This document shows, piece after piece, positions 49,707-58,069 of a stretch of 64,000 bases of DNA (position 1 is its first letter; the number at the start of each line of letters is the position of its first letter). The notes below the pieces were generated by a model. That model did not search any database. It saw only the letters and a list, made by a program, of their open reading frames with translations, and had not been told where the DNA came from. Source of the stretch: Polyangiaceae bacterium (GTDB taxonomy: Bacteria > Myxococcota_A > Polyangia > Polyangiales > Polyangiaceae); contig JACKEB010000018.1 in NCBI GenBank assembly GCA_020633205.1, positions 186,001-250,000 of the forward strand, given 5' to 3'. A program made the position numbers and the translations under genes.

Positions 49707-50261
49707 ATGCATCGAACCTCTGGAGCCATCACCCGACGAGGCGCGCACGCTACGGTGTCAGCGCCACGCTGCAGTGCCACTCGAGCCAGTCTCGCCATTT
49801 CCGCTGCGAGCCTTGCTCTCCTGCTCGGGGGATGCGCGGCTTCATCGAGCGAGACGCCTTGGCCCGTCGAACCCGACTTCGAGCGACTGAGGGCCGAAGC
49901 GAAGGGGCATCCCCGTATGGCGCATGCGGGGACCGAGTGGACTCCCCGCGAGCCCGAGGGAGATGAGGTCGTCGAACCCCGTGAAGAGCCCGAGCCAGTG
50001 AGCACCTGGGGCAGCCGGCGCAAGGTCGTGCCCGAGCCGCTACCCCTCAAAGCAGGCAGGACGGATCTTGAAGATCCAGATGCAGACCTGGACGACGAAG
50101 AGCAGCCCGCCAAGGCGCCGAAACCCAAGGCGCCGGAGGCCACGCCGCCCTCCAAGTCCAAGGCGGAGCCGGCAACGGAGCCGAAGTCGTCGCCTGGCGG
50201 TTTGGGCGACACCGACGACATCGACAACGATCCGTTCTTCGACGACGACCCGGGAGAGTGA
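49707..50261 (+). CDS. Lipoprotein with acidic, Pro-rich tail
   Basis: A predicted lipoprotein of 184 residues if the ATG at 49707 is used (a GTG at 49689 adds six). After an Arg-rich head comes a hydrophobic segment (LAISAASLALLLGGC). The mature protein is of low complexity: Glu/Pro/Asp-rich stretches (EPEGDEVVEPREEPEP), then KAPKPKAPEAT, and a very acidic end (DTDDIDNDPFFDDDPGE). No domain is recognisable. Function unknown. A G/C-tract element lies 44 bases after the stop. Confidence 0.55.
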   Translation: MHRTSGAITRRGAHATVSAPRCSATRASLAISAASLALLLGGCAASSSETPWPVEPDFERLRAEAKGHPRMAHAGTEWTPREPEGDEVVEPREEPEPVSTWGSRRKVVPEPLPLKAGRTDLEDPDADLDDEEQPAKAPKPKAPEATPPSKSKAEPATEPKSSPGGLGDTDDIDNDPFFDDDPGE

Positions 50262-50304
50262 TCGCCCAAGGGTTCGCCTGGATCAGTCGTTCGATCGGGC
50301 CTGG

Positions 50305-50330
50305 AGTTTGGGGGGGAGAGGACGGCGTTT
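50305..50330 (+). repeat. G/C-tract element copy i (convergent genes)
   Basis: AGTTTGGGGGGGAGAGGACG then GCGTTT, between two convergent stops (50261 and 50329), overlapping the second by two bases. Confidence 0.65.
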
Positions 50331-51210
50331 AGAACGCCCCGGACCAACCAAGCCCAGTGAAGCCCTTGCCAACCAGGGGAGTGACGCGACTAGCCGTCGC
50401 CGGCTCCTCGGGGGCCAACAGGTACCACACCACGCCGCCGATCAGCGCTGCCGCGCCGACACCGGTGATGATGCCGCCCAGGTTGGCCTTGCTGCGCGCT
50501 GCGTTCGCGTCGTCGACAATGGAGTTGGGGCACGTGCGCGAGCTGCCACCACACTGCTGCTCATAGTCGCTGAGGTCGCTTTTCGCGGGGAAATAGATAA
50601 CGGCCCCGACGATGCCCACGGCGAGGCCGCCGCCCGCGATGATCAGCGGTAGGATCGGCTTACTCCCTCCTGGCGGTGGCGGCTCGACCTTGGCGCCGGG
50701 GTCTTGGGTGCCGTCGCCATCCTTCGGATCGGTTCCCTGAGGATCCGTCGTTCCCGGTGGCACGGGAGTCGCGGCCTGAGCCTCGTCTTTGGCGATCTTG
50801 TCCTTGAAGCGCTGGATGCGCGTCTGGTTCTGCGCCATTTCTGGGTTGCCAGGAACTCGCTCGTTGTAGGTCTCCAGCGCACGCACCGCTAGCTTGAGCT
50901 GACCGTTGAGTTCGTAGGCGCGCGCCAGGTTCACCAGCAGCTTGTCCGCCGTGCAATCCCTGCGATAGGCGTCTTCCCAGTAGGTGATTGCCCGCGGGTA
51001 GTCCGCTTCGTTGAAGGCCGCCTGTCCGGCTTGAAATGCACCCTTCGCCGCCGCGATGTCCCCTTCGGTAGGTCCGCGATCACAGGTGGGGTAGGGCGGG
51101 GGATCCTCCTCCGCAAGGGCCGGGGCTGCGACGAGGAGGCCTGCGACGAGTGCTGCACCAGACGCGAGGTGGCTGAGCCTACGTGCGGGTGACTGAGTCA
51201 GCTTAAGCAT
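50329..51210 (-). CDS. Secreted TPR protein with C-terminal membrane segments
   Basis: A 293-residue protein. The ATG at 51210 begins a signal peptide (SGAALVAGLLVAAPALAEED). A TPR-like block follows: AAAKGAFQAGQAAFNEADYPRAI, then LLVNLARAYELNGQLKLAVRALE. A Pro/Gly linker is followed by two hydrophobic segments (ILPLIIAGGGLAVGIVGAVIYF, quoted in part, and GGIITGVGAAALIGGVVWYLL). This layout is common in myxobacterial envelope proteins. It is divergent from a second TPR-PEGA protein at 51671. Function unknown; a scaffold for a cell-envelope complex is likely. Confidence 0.7.
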   Translation of the reverse strand: MLKLTQSPARRLSHLASGAALVAGLLVAAPALAEEDPPPYPTCDRGPTEGDIAAAKGAFQAGQAAFNEADYPRAITYWEDAYRRDCTADKLLVNLARAYELNGQLKLAVRALETYNERVPGNPEMAQNQTRIQRFKDKIAKDEAQAATPVPPGTTDPQGTDPKDGDGTQDPGAKVEPPPPGGSKPILPLIIAGGGLAVGIVGAVIYFPAKSDLSDYEQQCGGSSRTCPNSIVDDANAARSKANLGGIITGVGAAALIGGVVWYLLAPEEPATASRVTPLVGKGFTGLGWSGAF

Positions 51211-51670
51211 GCCGTGACATCTCCAAAGGCCGCCGGGGACCCCGAGCGGCGCCCGCACCGAGGTGCGGAGTTGGCTTTGCGAGGTGCGAAGCCGAGGAAC
51301 AACTGTCGCGCCTAGGGGGGCGCGACCCAAGTAACAATCGTTCTGGTGAGGGATCTTCCCTACCGATCCCCCGGCGATAGCATAGAAGGTCCGGCCCCCT
51401 CAGCTCAAATTCGCGCTCAGAAAGTCCCTGAGCCGGCGGATTCCGAGGCTCCGCTGCGGCTTGGCCTCGGCGCGCGGCCTCGGGGTATCTCGTCGCCCCT
51501 GGGTGCCGAGGGCTTCGGCGCGTCCGGCGACCCAGTTGCGGCCAATCGGCCGTAGCCGCGCCGGTTCGGCGATGTTTCCACGCTTGGCGGGACAGCTTTC
51601 GCTGCGCTTCGGGTTGTGCGCGGAGTCCAATCGAGGGCATCTTCGGGGGCAAGCAGGGAGACTGGACTCA
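51211..51670. other. Divergent intergenic region with two hairpins
   Basis: It separates two TPR genes. Hairpins are CCGCAC-CGAG-GTGCGG (51253-51268) and GTCGCGCC-N6-GGCGCGAC (51305-51326). The second is followed by an A/T-containing stretch (AAGTAACAATCGTT) that may hold a promoter. Open frames in the right half (from 51461) lead into the next gene but show no conserved sequence before 51671. Confidence 0.5.
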
Positions 51671-53344
51671 GTGAGACGCTGGTGGATTGTTGCAGGGCTA
51701 CTCGCTCTGGCTTTGGTGTGGTTGATCCCGAACGACTCCGCGAACGCGGCAGGGATGACGACGACACAGAAGCTCGAGTCGATTCGGCGCTACATGGAAC
51801 AGGGGCAGGGCAAGTACGTGGCTGGTGACTACGCCGCGGCTGCCAAGCAGTTCGAGGCTGGCTACACGAAGCATCCGTACTCCGCGTTCTTGTTCAACGC
51901 GGGTGTTTGCTACCAGAAGCTCGACGACAAGCCGAAGGCACTGGAGAAGTTCAAGCAGTACCTGAGCGTGGACCCCAGCGCACCTGACGCTGACAAGGTG
52001 AGGGAGCGAATCGCGGCACTCGAGGCCGCGATGGGGCAAGCGCCCCCGCCCGTAAGCGATGCCGGCGTCGAGGACGCCGGCGACGCTGATGCTGGTGACG
52101 CTGGAGTACCCGCCGAGGCGGGGGCGCCCACGCCGCCTACAGCGGTCCCGGTGGACGACCAAGACGCGATGCGCTCCTTGGTGGTCGTTGAGACGGAGCC
52201 GAGCGGCGCGCCGGTCAAGCTCTATGCCCGCACCCAAGACACCGCGCCGGAGTTCAAGGTCGGCGAGGCCAATCCCGGCTGGCAAGAGGTGTTCAACGGT
52301 CGGGCTCCAGCCGAAGTCGCGCTCGCTGTTGGCCGCTATCACATCGTGATCGAGAAGTTCCGAGACTTCAACATCAGCCAGACCGCGATCGACGTGTCTC
52401 CCGGACACGTACATCACTTCAAAGCCAACCTGAGCCAGGGCGCGTTCATGGCGTTCCTGCGTCTCAGCGCGAATGTGCGCGGTGCCTACATCTACCTGGA
52501 CGACAAGAAGAAGGCTAAGCCCGAGTGGGGCACTACTCCGTACGGCGAACTCGTTTCCGCAGGGGACCACGAAGTGTTGGTGGAGGCGCCCGGCTTCCAG
52601 CCGTTGTTCACGAAGGTGCGGGTCAACCATGGCGAGCAGAAGGAGCTCGAGGTAACCCTGAAGCGGGTCGACTACGGCTACGTGCGCATCGACGCGAACG
52701 CCCCCGATATCCGCGTTGCCATCGACGAGAAGCCTGTGGGCGTATGGCGTAGCGGTGAAGAGCCGCTGGAGGTTCAGGCTGCGTCGGGCAAGCACAAGCT
52801 CACCGTCGAGTCCGACGGGCGCAAGACGTTCGAGGGCCTGATCAACGTCCCCAAGGGGCAGATCTTGCCGGTCCATGCGAATTTGATCCCGAAGTATCCG
52901 CGCGGCGCTGCGTGGACCCAGGCGGTGATTGGCGCCGTCGTGATCGGGGCCGCGATCTACGTCGGCAATGAGTCCAACAAGCTCTACGATGACCTCGAGG
53001 CGGACCGCAAAGCCGGCGTGCTGGAGGAAGGTGACGAACGCATCACCCGTGGGCGTATCTTCGCAATCAGCGCCGACGCCGGCTTCGTCGTTGGCGGAGT
53101 GCTAGGCGTGCTCTCCGTCTACAACTTCATCAAGGATCCGCTACCGGAGTCCGACATCAAGCAGGACAAAGCGGTGGAGTTCAGAGATCCAAAGAAGGCC
53201 CGCCCGACCGCGCGTGCGCTTTTCCCGAGCCGCGTCGTTTGGCGTGACCGCAAGCGCGATCGAGACACAGCGGCTGCGCGATTCCACATCACACCGTCCA
53301 TCTCCGACAACTCCGGTTTCCTCATGATCGGAGGTAGCTTCTGA
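51671..53344 (+). CDS. TPR-PEGA membrane/secreted protein
   Basis: A 557-residue exported protein. The GTG at 51671 with GGGAGA upstream starts a signal/anchor segment (WWIVAGLLALALVWLIP). A TPR pair follows (YVAGDYAAAAKQFEAGY, FLFNAGVCYQKLDDKPKALE), an Asp/Ala/Gly linker, then several PEGA-like beta units (LVVVETEPSGAPVKLYA, PYGELVSAGDHEVLVEAPGF, RIDANAPDIRVAIDEKPVG). Near the C-terminus are two hydrophobic segments (QAVIGAVVIGAAIYVG and FVVGGVLGVLSVYNF). PEGA domains are typical of surface or S-layer-linked proteins. It is coupled to the next gene by a TGATG overlap. Confidence 0.75.
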   Translation: MRRWWIVAGLLALALVWLIPNDSANAAGMTTTQKLESIRRYMEQGQGKYVAGDYAAAAKQFEAGYTKHPYSAFLFNAGVCYQKLDDKPKALEKFKQYLSVDPSAPDADKVRERIAALEAAMGQAPPPVSDAGVEDAGDADAGDAGVPAEAGAPTPPTAVPVDDQDAMRSLVVVETEPSGAPVKLYARTQDTAPEFKVGEANPGWQEVFNGRAPAEVALAVGRYHIVIEKFRDFNISQTAIDVSPGHVHHFKANLSQGAFMAFLRLSANVRGAYIYLDDKKKAKPEWGTTPYGELVSAGDHEVLVEAPGFQPLFTKVRVNHGEQKELEVTLKRVDYGYVRIDANAPDIRVAIDEKPVGVWRSGEEPLEVQAASGKHKLTVESDGRKTFEGLINVPKGQILPVHANLIPKYPRGAAWTQAVIGAVVIGAAIYVGNESNKLYDDLEADRKAGVLEEGDERITRGRIFAISADAGFVVGGVLGVLSVYNFIKDPLPESDIKQDKAVEFRDPKKARPTARALFPSRVVWRDRKRDRDTAAARFHITPSISDNSGFLMIGGSF

Positions 53345-54750
53345 TGTCAGTTTCGAACTACTCGAGGTCCAGCGCTGGCCGTCCGCGGCGACTCTTATCA
53401 GGGCTCGTCGCGCTCAGCGTGCTGGGTGGTATGGGGGTCGGTGCCTGCTCATGGAGTCGCTACGACGACCTTCAGGACAACGCGCCCGTTCTCTTGCTCA
53501 AGAAGCCCGAGAAGCTGAAGAACGGCTTCGGTATCAGCCTCGCGTTCGCGTCGAGCGATGCCGGCTCACGCGTGCTGGTCGTGGGTGCGCCTTACCTCTC
53601 TCGCGGCGCGGCCTTCACGGTCGTCGGGAATCAAGACGCCAAGGTCGACGCGAGCGACACAGGGTTCTGCGATGCCGGTGCCGATAGCAACCTCTGTTAC
53701 ATGGCGAACCAGGTGGCGGGCATCGGGCTTGCCCGTGCCCCCGAAGGTGCGTCGGGCACGATCCTCGACCTGTGTTTCGTGATGGGTGTCGGCCAAGCGG
53801 CGAACGACGCTGGCCTGTTGGTGCGCTGTCTTGACCAGACGGAGTATGCGCTGGGCGTACCGACGGGGGTGTTCAACGCGCTCGTCAATCCCGTGCTGCA
53901 AACCGGTGAAGGCCAGCCGCTCTTCTTGGCGGCGGACAAGGACTCTCAGGCGTCCGTCATCGCCGGGGCCCCTGGGCAAACTCCGCCTCTCGCTTGGTTC
54001 TACGCACCGGACTCGATGGCGCCGATCGAGCTGCTGCCGTCGGCGAACGATCCCAGCTATGGCAGCGCCGTGGCCTCCCTTCGGGTGCCTGATGGGCGCG
54101 TGCTTGCCGTCGGGGCGCCGGAGGAAAATCACGTTTATCTGTTCCACTGGAAGACGGGCGAAACTGAAGCGCGTCTGGTCGGCTGCCTGGGTGGTCCAGA
54201 GAACTTCGGTCGCGCCCTGGCCTCCGGTCGTGTCAACGCTGGCGATGAGACCGACGAGCTGGTGGTCGCTGATGCCGTCAACGTGCATGTGTTCGACGGC
54301 AGCAAACTGGCGGGGTTGCCCGCGGTCGCCACGCCTAGCTGTTCTCTTGCCAGTCTCCCCGAGGCGACGTTGCTCGCTTCCTTCGGCTGTGGTTCCGACG
54401 CGAGCGTCACCGGCTGTGAGCAGTCTGATTTCGGAGCCGCGCTCGAGGTGGCAGACCTGGATGCCGATGGCGATGGTGAGGTGATCGTCGGTGCGCCTCG
54501 CATGACGGTGCGCGAGCAGAACTCCGCCGGAGCGGTGCTCGTGTACGACGCTGAGGGGGAGCGGCCGTTCTTGCTCAGCGACGTGCTCTTCCTGTCTTCG
54601 GCTGAAGAGGGCGATCGCTTGGGCTCGAGCTTGGCCGTTGGGCGCACTGGGGGTCAGGAGTTCGTGATCGCTGGCGCTCCCGGGAACGAGAAGACCGCAA
54701 TGATGTTCTGCTCGAAGTTCTCGACGGGCCTCGGCCCCCGCTGCGACTAA
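53344..54750 (+). CDS. FG-GAP/integrin-like repeat lipoprotein
   Basis: A 468-residue predicted lipoprotein (signal ending GVGACSW). The body consists of FG-GAP-type beta-propeller blades: GFGISLAFASSDAGSRVLVVGAP, quoted as FGISLAFAS and VLVVGAPYLS, then YGSAVASLRVPDGRVLAVGAP. FGRALASG and ELVVADA follow, then FGAALEVADLDADGDGEVIVGAP (key DLDADGDGE, a Ca2+-binding loop) and LGSSLAVGRTGGQEFVIAGAPG. Such propellers are found in adhesins. Translational coupling (TGATG) with the TPR-PEGA protein suggests one surface complex. Confidence 0.85.
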   Translation: MSVSNYSRSSAGRPRRLLSGLVALSVLGGMGVGACSWSRYDDLQDNAPVLLLKKPEKLKNGFGISLAFASSDAGSRVLVVGAPYLSRGAAFTVVGNQDAKVDASDTGFCDAGADSNLCYMANQVAGIGLARAPEGASGTILDLCFVMGVGQAANDAGLLVRCLDQTEYALGVPTGVFNALVNPVLQTGEGQPLFLAADKDSQASVIAGAPGQTPPLAWFYAPDSMAPIELLPSANDPSYGSAVASLRVPDGRVLAVGAPEENHVYLFHWKTGETEARLVGCLGGPENFGRALASGRVNAGDETDELVVADAVNVHVFDGSKLAGLPAVATPSCSLASLPEATLLASFGCGSDASVTGCEQSDFGAALEVADLDADGDGEVIVGAPRMTVREQNSAGAVLVYDAEGERPFLLSDVLFLSSAEEGDRLGSSLAVGRTGGQEFVIAGAPGNEKTAMMFCSKFSTGLGPRCD

Positions 54751-54833
54751 GGTATTGGAGTGCCCGCGCCCAAGGCGACGTGCAGGCTTGAGTGGCCCGC
54801 GTCGTGAGCGGAGCGGGCTTCGACGGAAGTCAT

Positions 54834-56276
54834 ATGCTCGAAGAACGCAAGCAGATCCTGGTGGTCGACGATGAGCCGAACTTGCGTCGCGTCTTGAGCG
54901 CGCAGCTCGCGCGAGATGGCTACGAGGTGTTGGCCGCAGAAGACGGTGAGCAAGGACTCGCGATGCTGGCCGATCACCACATCGACCTGGTGATCACCGA
55001 TCTGAAGATGCCGAAGGTGGATGGGATGGAGCTCCTGCGGCGAGCGCTGGAACTCGAGCCCGAGCTTCCCATCGTCATGATCACCGCTCATGGCACCGTG
55101 GACAATGCGGTTGAGGCGCTGAAGACCGGCGCTTTCGACTACATCACCAAGCCATTTGATCAGAGCGAAGTGCGCGCCATCGTCGCCAAGGCGTTGCGCA
55201 CACGGGATCTATCTCAGGCCCACGCGACGCGCGCGCCGCTGACACCACCCAATGGGGACGTGCCTGCTGCAGTGGGTGGCACGCGTTACGGCATCATTGG
55301 ACAGAGCGCGGCGATTCGCGAGCTGTGCGACGTCCTGGACAAGGTTGCCGACGCCCCGACGACGGTGCTCATCACCGGTGAGAGCGGCACTGGCAAGGAA
55401 CTGGTAGCGCGCGCGCTGTTCGATGCTTCTTCGCGTCGGGACAAGCCGTTCATCAAGGTGAACTGCGCGGCGATTCCCAGGGACTTGGTGGAGAGCGAGC
55501 TGTTCGGCTACGAGCGCGGCGCGTTCACTGGCGCCGTCGCCTCAAAGCCGGGGCGCTTCGAGCTCGCGAGCGGTGGCACGCTGTTTCTCGATGAGATCGG
55601 GACAATCCCTGTGGAAATGCAGGTGAAGTTGTTGCGCGCGCTGCAAGAGGGCGAATTCGAGCGCGTGGGCGGCGTCAAGACGCTGCGTGTCGATGTGCGG
55701 TTGATCGCAGCCACCAACGCGGACCTGAAGCGCCAGATTGCGGACGGCACCTTTCGAGACGATTTGTTCTATCGCCTCAACGTCGTCCCAATCAACTTGC
55801 CTCCGTTGAGGGAGCGTCGAGACGACATCCTGCTCCTGTGCCAGCACTTCATCGAGAAATCGAATCTACGACTCAAGAAGCAGGTGCGCGGTGTGGACGC
55901 TTCCGCGGAGCAGCTCCTGCTCGACTACCCTTGGCCGGGCAACATTCGAGAGCTCGAGAACGTCATCGAGCGTGCGGTGCTGTTCTGCGATGGGGAGCGC
56001 ATCACCCTTGGTGATTTGCCTGTGGAAATGCAGCACGCCGGACCTCGAGAGGAGTCACCGAGCTCCGTCGATCTCGAGCCCGGTTCGAGTGACGGACTAA
56101 AGGAGCAGGTCAAGGCTGCAACCGCGCAAATCGAGCGAGCGCTGATCTCCAAGGCGCTCGAGCAAACCGGAGGAAACGTGACGCACACCGCGCGTCTGTT
56201 GAAGATTTCTCGCAAAGGTTTGCAGCTCAAGATGAAGGAGCTGGGGCTCCGTGAGCGGGACGAACGGGACGGCTGA
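54834..56276 (+). CDS. NtrC-family sigma54-dependent response regulator
   Basis: A 480-residue regulator. The receiver (ILVVDDEPNLRRVL, the phospho-Asp in VITDLKMPKVDG, ITAHGTVDNAVEA) is followed by an AAA+ domain with Walker A GESGTGKE, GAFTGA (contact with sigma54), and LFLDEIG. A Fis-type HTH is at the end (ALEQTGGNVTHTARLLKISRKGLQLKM). The ATG at 54834 is used; the frame is open 14 codons further back. No histidine kinase is next to it. It presumably controls sigma54 promoters for nearby or remote genes after phosphorylation by an orphan kinase. Confidence 0.95.
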   Translation: MLEERKQILVVDDEPNLRRVLSAQLARDGYEVLAAEDGEQGLAMLADHHIDLVITDLKMPKVDGMELLRRALELEPELPIVMITAHGTVDNAVEALKTGAFDYITKPFDQSEVRAIVAKALRTRDLSQAHATRAPLTPPNGDVPAAVGGTRYGIIGQSAAIRELCDVLDKVADAPTTVLITGESGTGKELVARALFDASSRRDKPFIKVNCAAIPRDLVESELFGYERGAFTGAVASKPGRFELASGGTLFLDEIGTIPVEMQVKLLRALQEGEFERVGGVKTLRVDVRLIAATNADLKRQIADGTFRDDLFYRLNVVPINLPPLRERRDDILLLCQHFIEKSNLRLKKQVRGVDASAEQLLLDYPWPGNIRELENVIERAVLFCDGERITLGDLPVEMQHAGPREESPSSVDLEPGSSDGLKEQVKAATAQIERALISKALEQTGGNVTHTARLLKISRKGLQLKMKELGLRERDERDG

Positions 56277-57510
56277 GAGCCCCTGGCGGCTCCGGTGCCA
56301 CGCTTGCGGGGCACGCAGGGGTGCGCGCCTCGCGCTGCTGGCTGCGCTGCTCGTGCCTCTAGGCTGCTCCAAGGAGAAGCCGAAGCCAGAGCCCGAGGAG
56401 CCGTTGGTGGACGCGTCTTTGGAGATCGGGCCGAAGGCGCCGTCGGAGCGCAAAGGCATGTTGTGGATAGAGCCGGGCGCGCTCGTCGCGGGGACTGCCC
56501 CAACTGCCTACCCTCGCGTCGCTGACTCCGAGATGCCCGGCGAGCAGGTTATTCTGCGCGGATTTTACATCGACGTCTTCCCCTATCCCAACGAGCAGGG
56601 TGCGATCCCGCTGACGAACGTCTCTCAGGCAGAAGCGAAGACCCACTGTGAAGAGCAAGGCAAACGCCTCTGCACCGAACTCGAGTGGGAGCGTGCCTGC
56701 AAGGGGCCGAAGAACAACGTCTACGAATACGGCGACGCCTACAAGTCCGAGCGCTGCAACACCGGTGCTCCACCTCGTATGTTGCCGAGCGGCATGCTGT
56801 ACGGCTGCCGAAGCGACTTCGGAGTTCGCGATTTGCATGGCGGCGTCTGGGAGTGGACGAGCAGCCACTACGGGCGTGGCGTTTCCTCGGAGAAAGAGCT
56901 GGGGAGTCTTAGAGGCGGCAACTCCACTGCTGGAGAGCTGGTTGGTCGCTGCGCCAACGTGGCCTCATCACCTGTCGATAGGCGGGCTGGTACCGTCGGC
57001 TTTCGCTGTTGCGCAGGCGACACGAATCCAGCCGAAGTCGTGCTCCGGGTGAAGCGAGGCGCACCGCTCACGGCCCACGCGAAGCTCGAGAAGGAGCTCT
57101 CCAAAAAGCTCGAGGCCCTGTTGCCAGAGGCGGCAGAGAAGGACCTGGGCACGCGCAAGGGTTTCAAGCTTCAGCGGATGTGGACCTGGCGACCCATCGG
57201 AAACGAAGAACTCCTCGTGGCTGGCGGTTGCGTTGGACTCGCATCGGAGCCGAGGTGTGGTGTGATCGTCGCGCGCATGGTGCTGGATGAGCCCAAGTTC
57301 CTTGGCTGGGCTGGCAGCGGACACTGGGCCCCCAACGTGCAAACCGACGTCGACCCCCGTGACCTTTGGCTCTTCGGTGGCGACAAGGCGGGGCAATTCA
57401 AGCGCCTGATTGGCTACGTTTGGGGTCGCGTGAGCATCGGACTCATCGAGCGGAATCTTCCGAAAGATGACGACGACAAGAAGAAGAAGAAAAAGAAGAA
57501 GAAGCGCTAG
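56251..57510 (+). CDS. FGE-sulfatase-domain lipoprotein with Lys-rich tail
   Basis: A 419-residue predicted lipoprotein (GTG start, overlapping the regulator by 26 bases; signal ends LVPLGCSKEK). Residues about 70-265 are a formylglycine-generating-enzyme-type fold: GFYIDVFPYPNEQ, RLCTELEWERACKG, YGDAYKSERCNTG, GVRDLHGGVWEWTSSHYG and AGTVGFRCCAGD. Similar domains occur in EgtB and in non-catalytic anchors. After this comes a second region of about 140 residues with no known match. The protein ends with a run of acidic residues followed by a Lys-rich tail (nine Lys, then Arg). Confidence 0.85.
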   Translation: MSGTNGTAESPWRLRCHACGARRGARLALLAALLVPLGCSKEKPKPEPEEPLVDASLEIGPKAPSERKGMLWIEPGALVAGTAPTAYPRVADSEMPGEQVILRGFYIDVFPYPNEQGAIPLTNVSQAEAKTHCEEQGKRLCTELEWERACKGPKNNVYEYGDAYKSERCNTGAPPRMLPSGMLYGCRSDFGVRDLHGGVWEWTSSHYGRGVSSEKELGSLRGGNSTAGELVGRCANVASSPVDRRAGTVGFRCCAGDTNPAEVVLRVKRGAPLTAHAKLEKELSKKLEALLPEAAEKDLGTRKGFKLQRMWTWRPIGNEELLVAGGCVGLASEPRCGVIVARMVLDEPKFLGWAGSGHWAPNVQTDVDPRDLWLFGGDKAGQFKRLIGYVWGRVSIGLIERNLPKDDDDKKKKKKKKKR

Positions 57511-57974
57511 CGCGGCTCGCAGAGCGCGTTCGCCCGCTTGAGCAAGCTGTCCTCGCGCCGCTCGAGACGCTTGAGTTCGTGGGTTGCGCGCACCCGCGCC
57601 GCAGCATCATTTGCTTCGCGAGCCTTCTGCAGGCTACCGCATGTGGTTGCGGTCTCTTCATAGAGCTTCGCGTAGTCGTCCCGCAGGTCGATGATCCGAT
57701 CGTCTTGTAGCTCCATCGCCTTCGCCGCTTCGGAGACCTGCGTGTAGCGCTTACCTAGTTCCCCGTAGTCTGCAGGAGCGCCGCTTCCGCGCGAAAGCTC
57801 GGGGTGCTCATCGGTGAACTCTTTCACTGGCTTCAGCGCCTGGTTCACCTGGCGCGCGAGGGCGTTGCACTGATTCGCGCGCTCACCCACGCCGCAACCG
57901 GTGCTCATTAGCAGCGCGCCGCTCGTAAGCAGAGCAGCGCAGCAGCGGAGAATATTGCCAACGGGGGAGAACAC
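57507..57974 (-). CDS. Helical lipoprotein
   Basis: A 155-residue predicted lipoprotein from the GTG at 57974 (signal ending LLMSTGCGVG). The mature part is charged and helical (QCNALARQVNQALKPVKEF, KRYTQVSEAAKAMELQ, IDLRDDYAKLYEETATTCG, HELKRLERREDSLLKRA) and ends in LCEPR. Three Cys in the mature part. It is convergent with the FGE gene, whose last bases it overlaps by four. The start is uncertain. Function unknown. Confidence 0.6.
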   Translation of the reverse strand: MFSPVGNILRCCAALLTSGALLMSTGCGVGERANQCNALARQVNQALKPVKEFTDEHPELSRGSGAPADYGELGKRYTQVSEAAKAMELQDDRIIDLRDDYAKLYEETATTCGSLQKAREANDAAARVRATHELKRLERREDSLLKRANALCEPR

Positions 57975-58069
57975 GTCGGGGGACGCTAGCGGCCACCCAG
58001 CCGCCGCGCAACGGAGAGAAACGCCCGCAGCGACTTTACACCACGGGTTCGACTCTCCAGAGTTGCGGG

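Noticed and set aside
49532..50347. N-terminal extension of the second cytochrome-like lipoprotein (to 451 residues)
   Set aside because: The signal peptide begins at 49531 with a good ribosome site. The extension is Ser/Arg/Gly-rich and overlaps another gene on the other strand.
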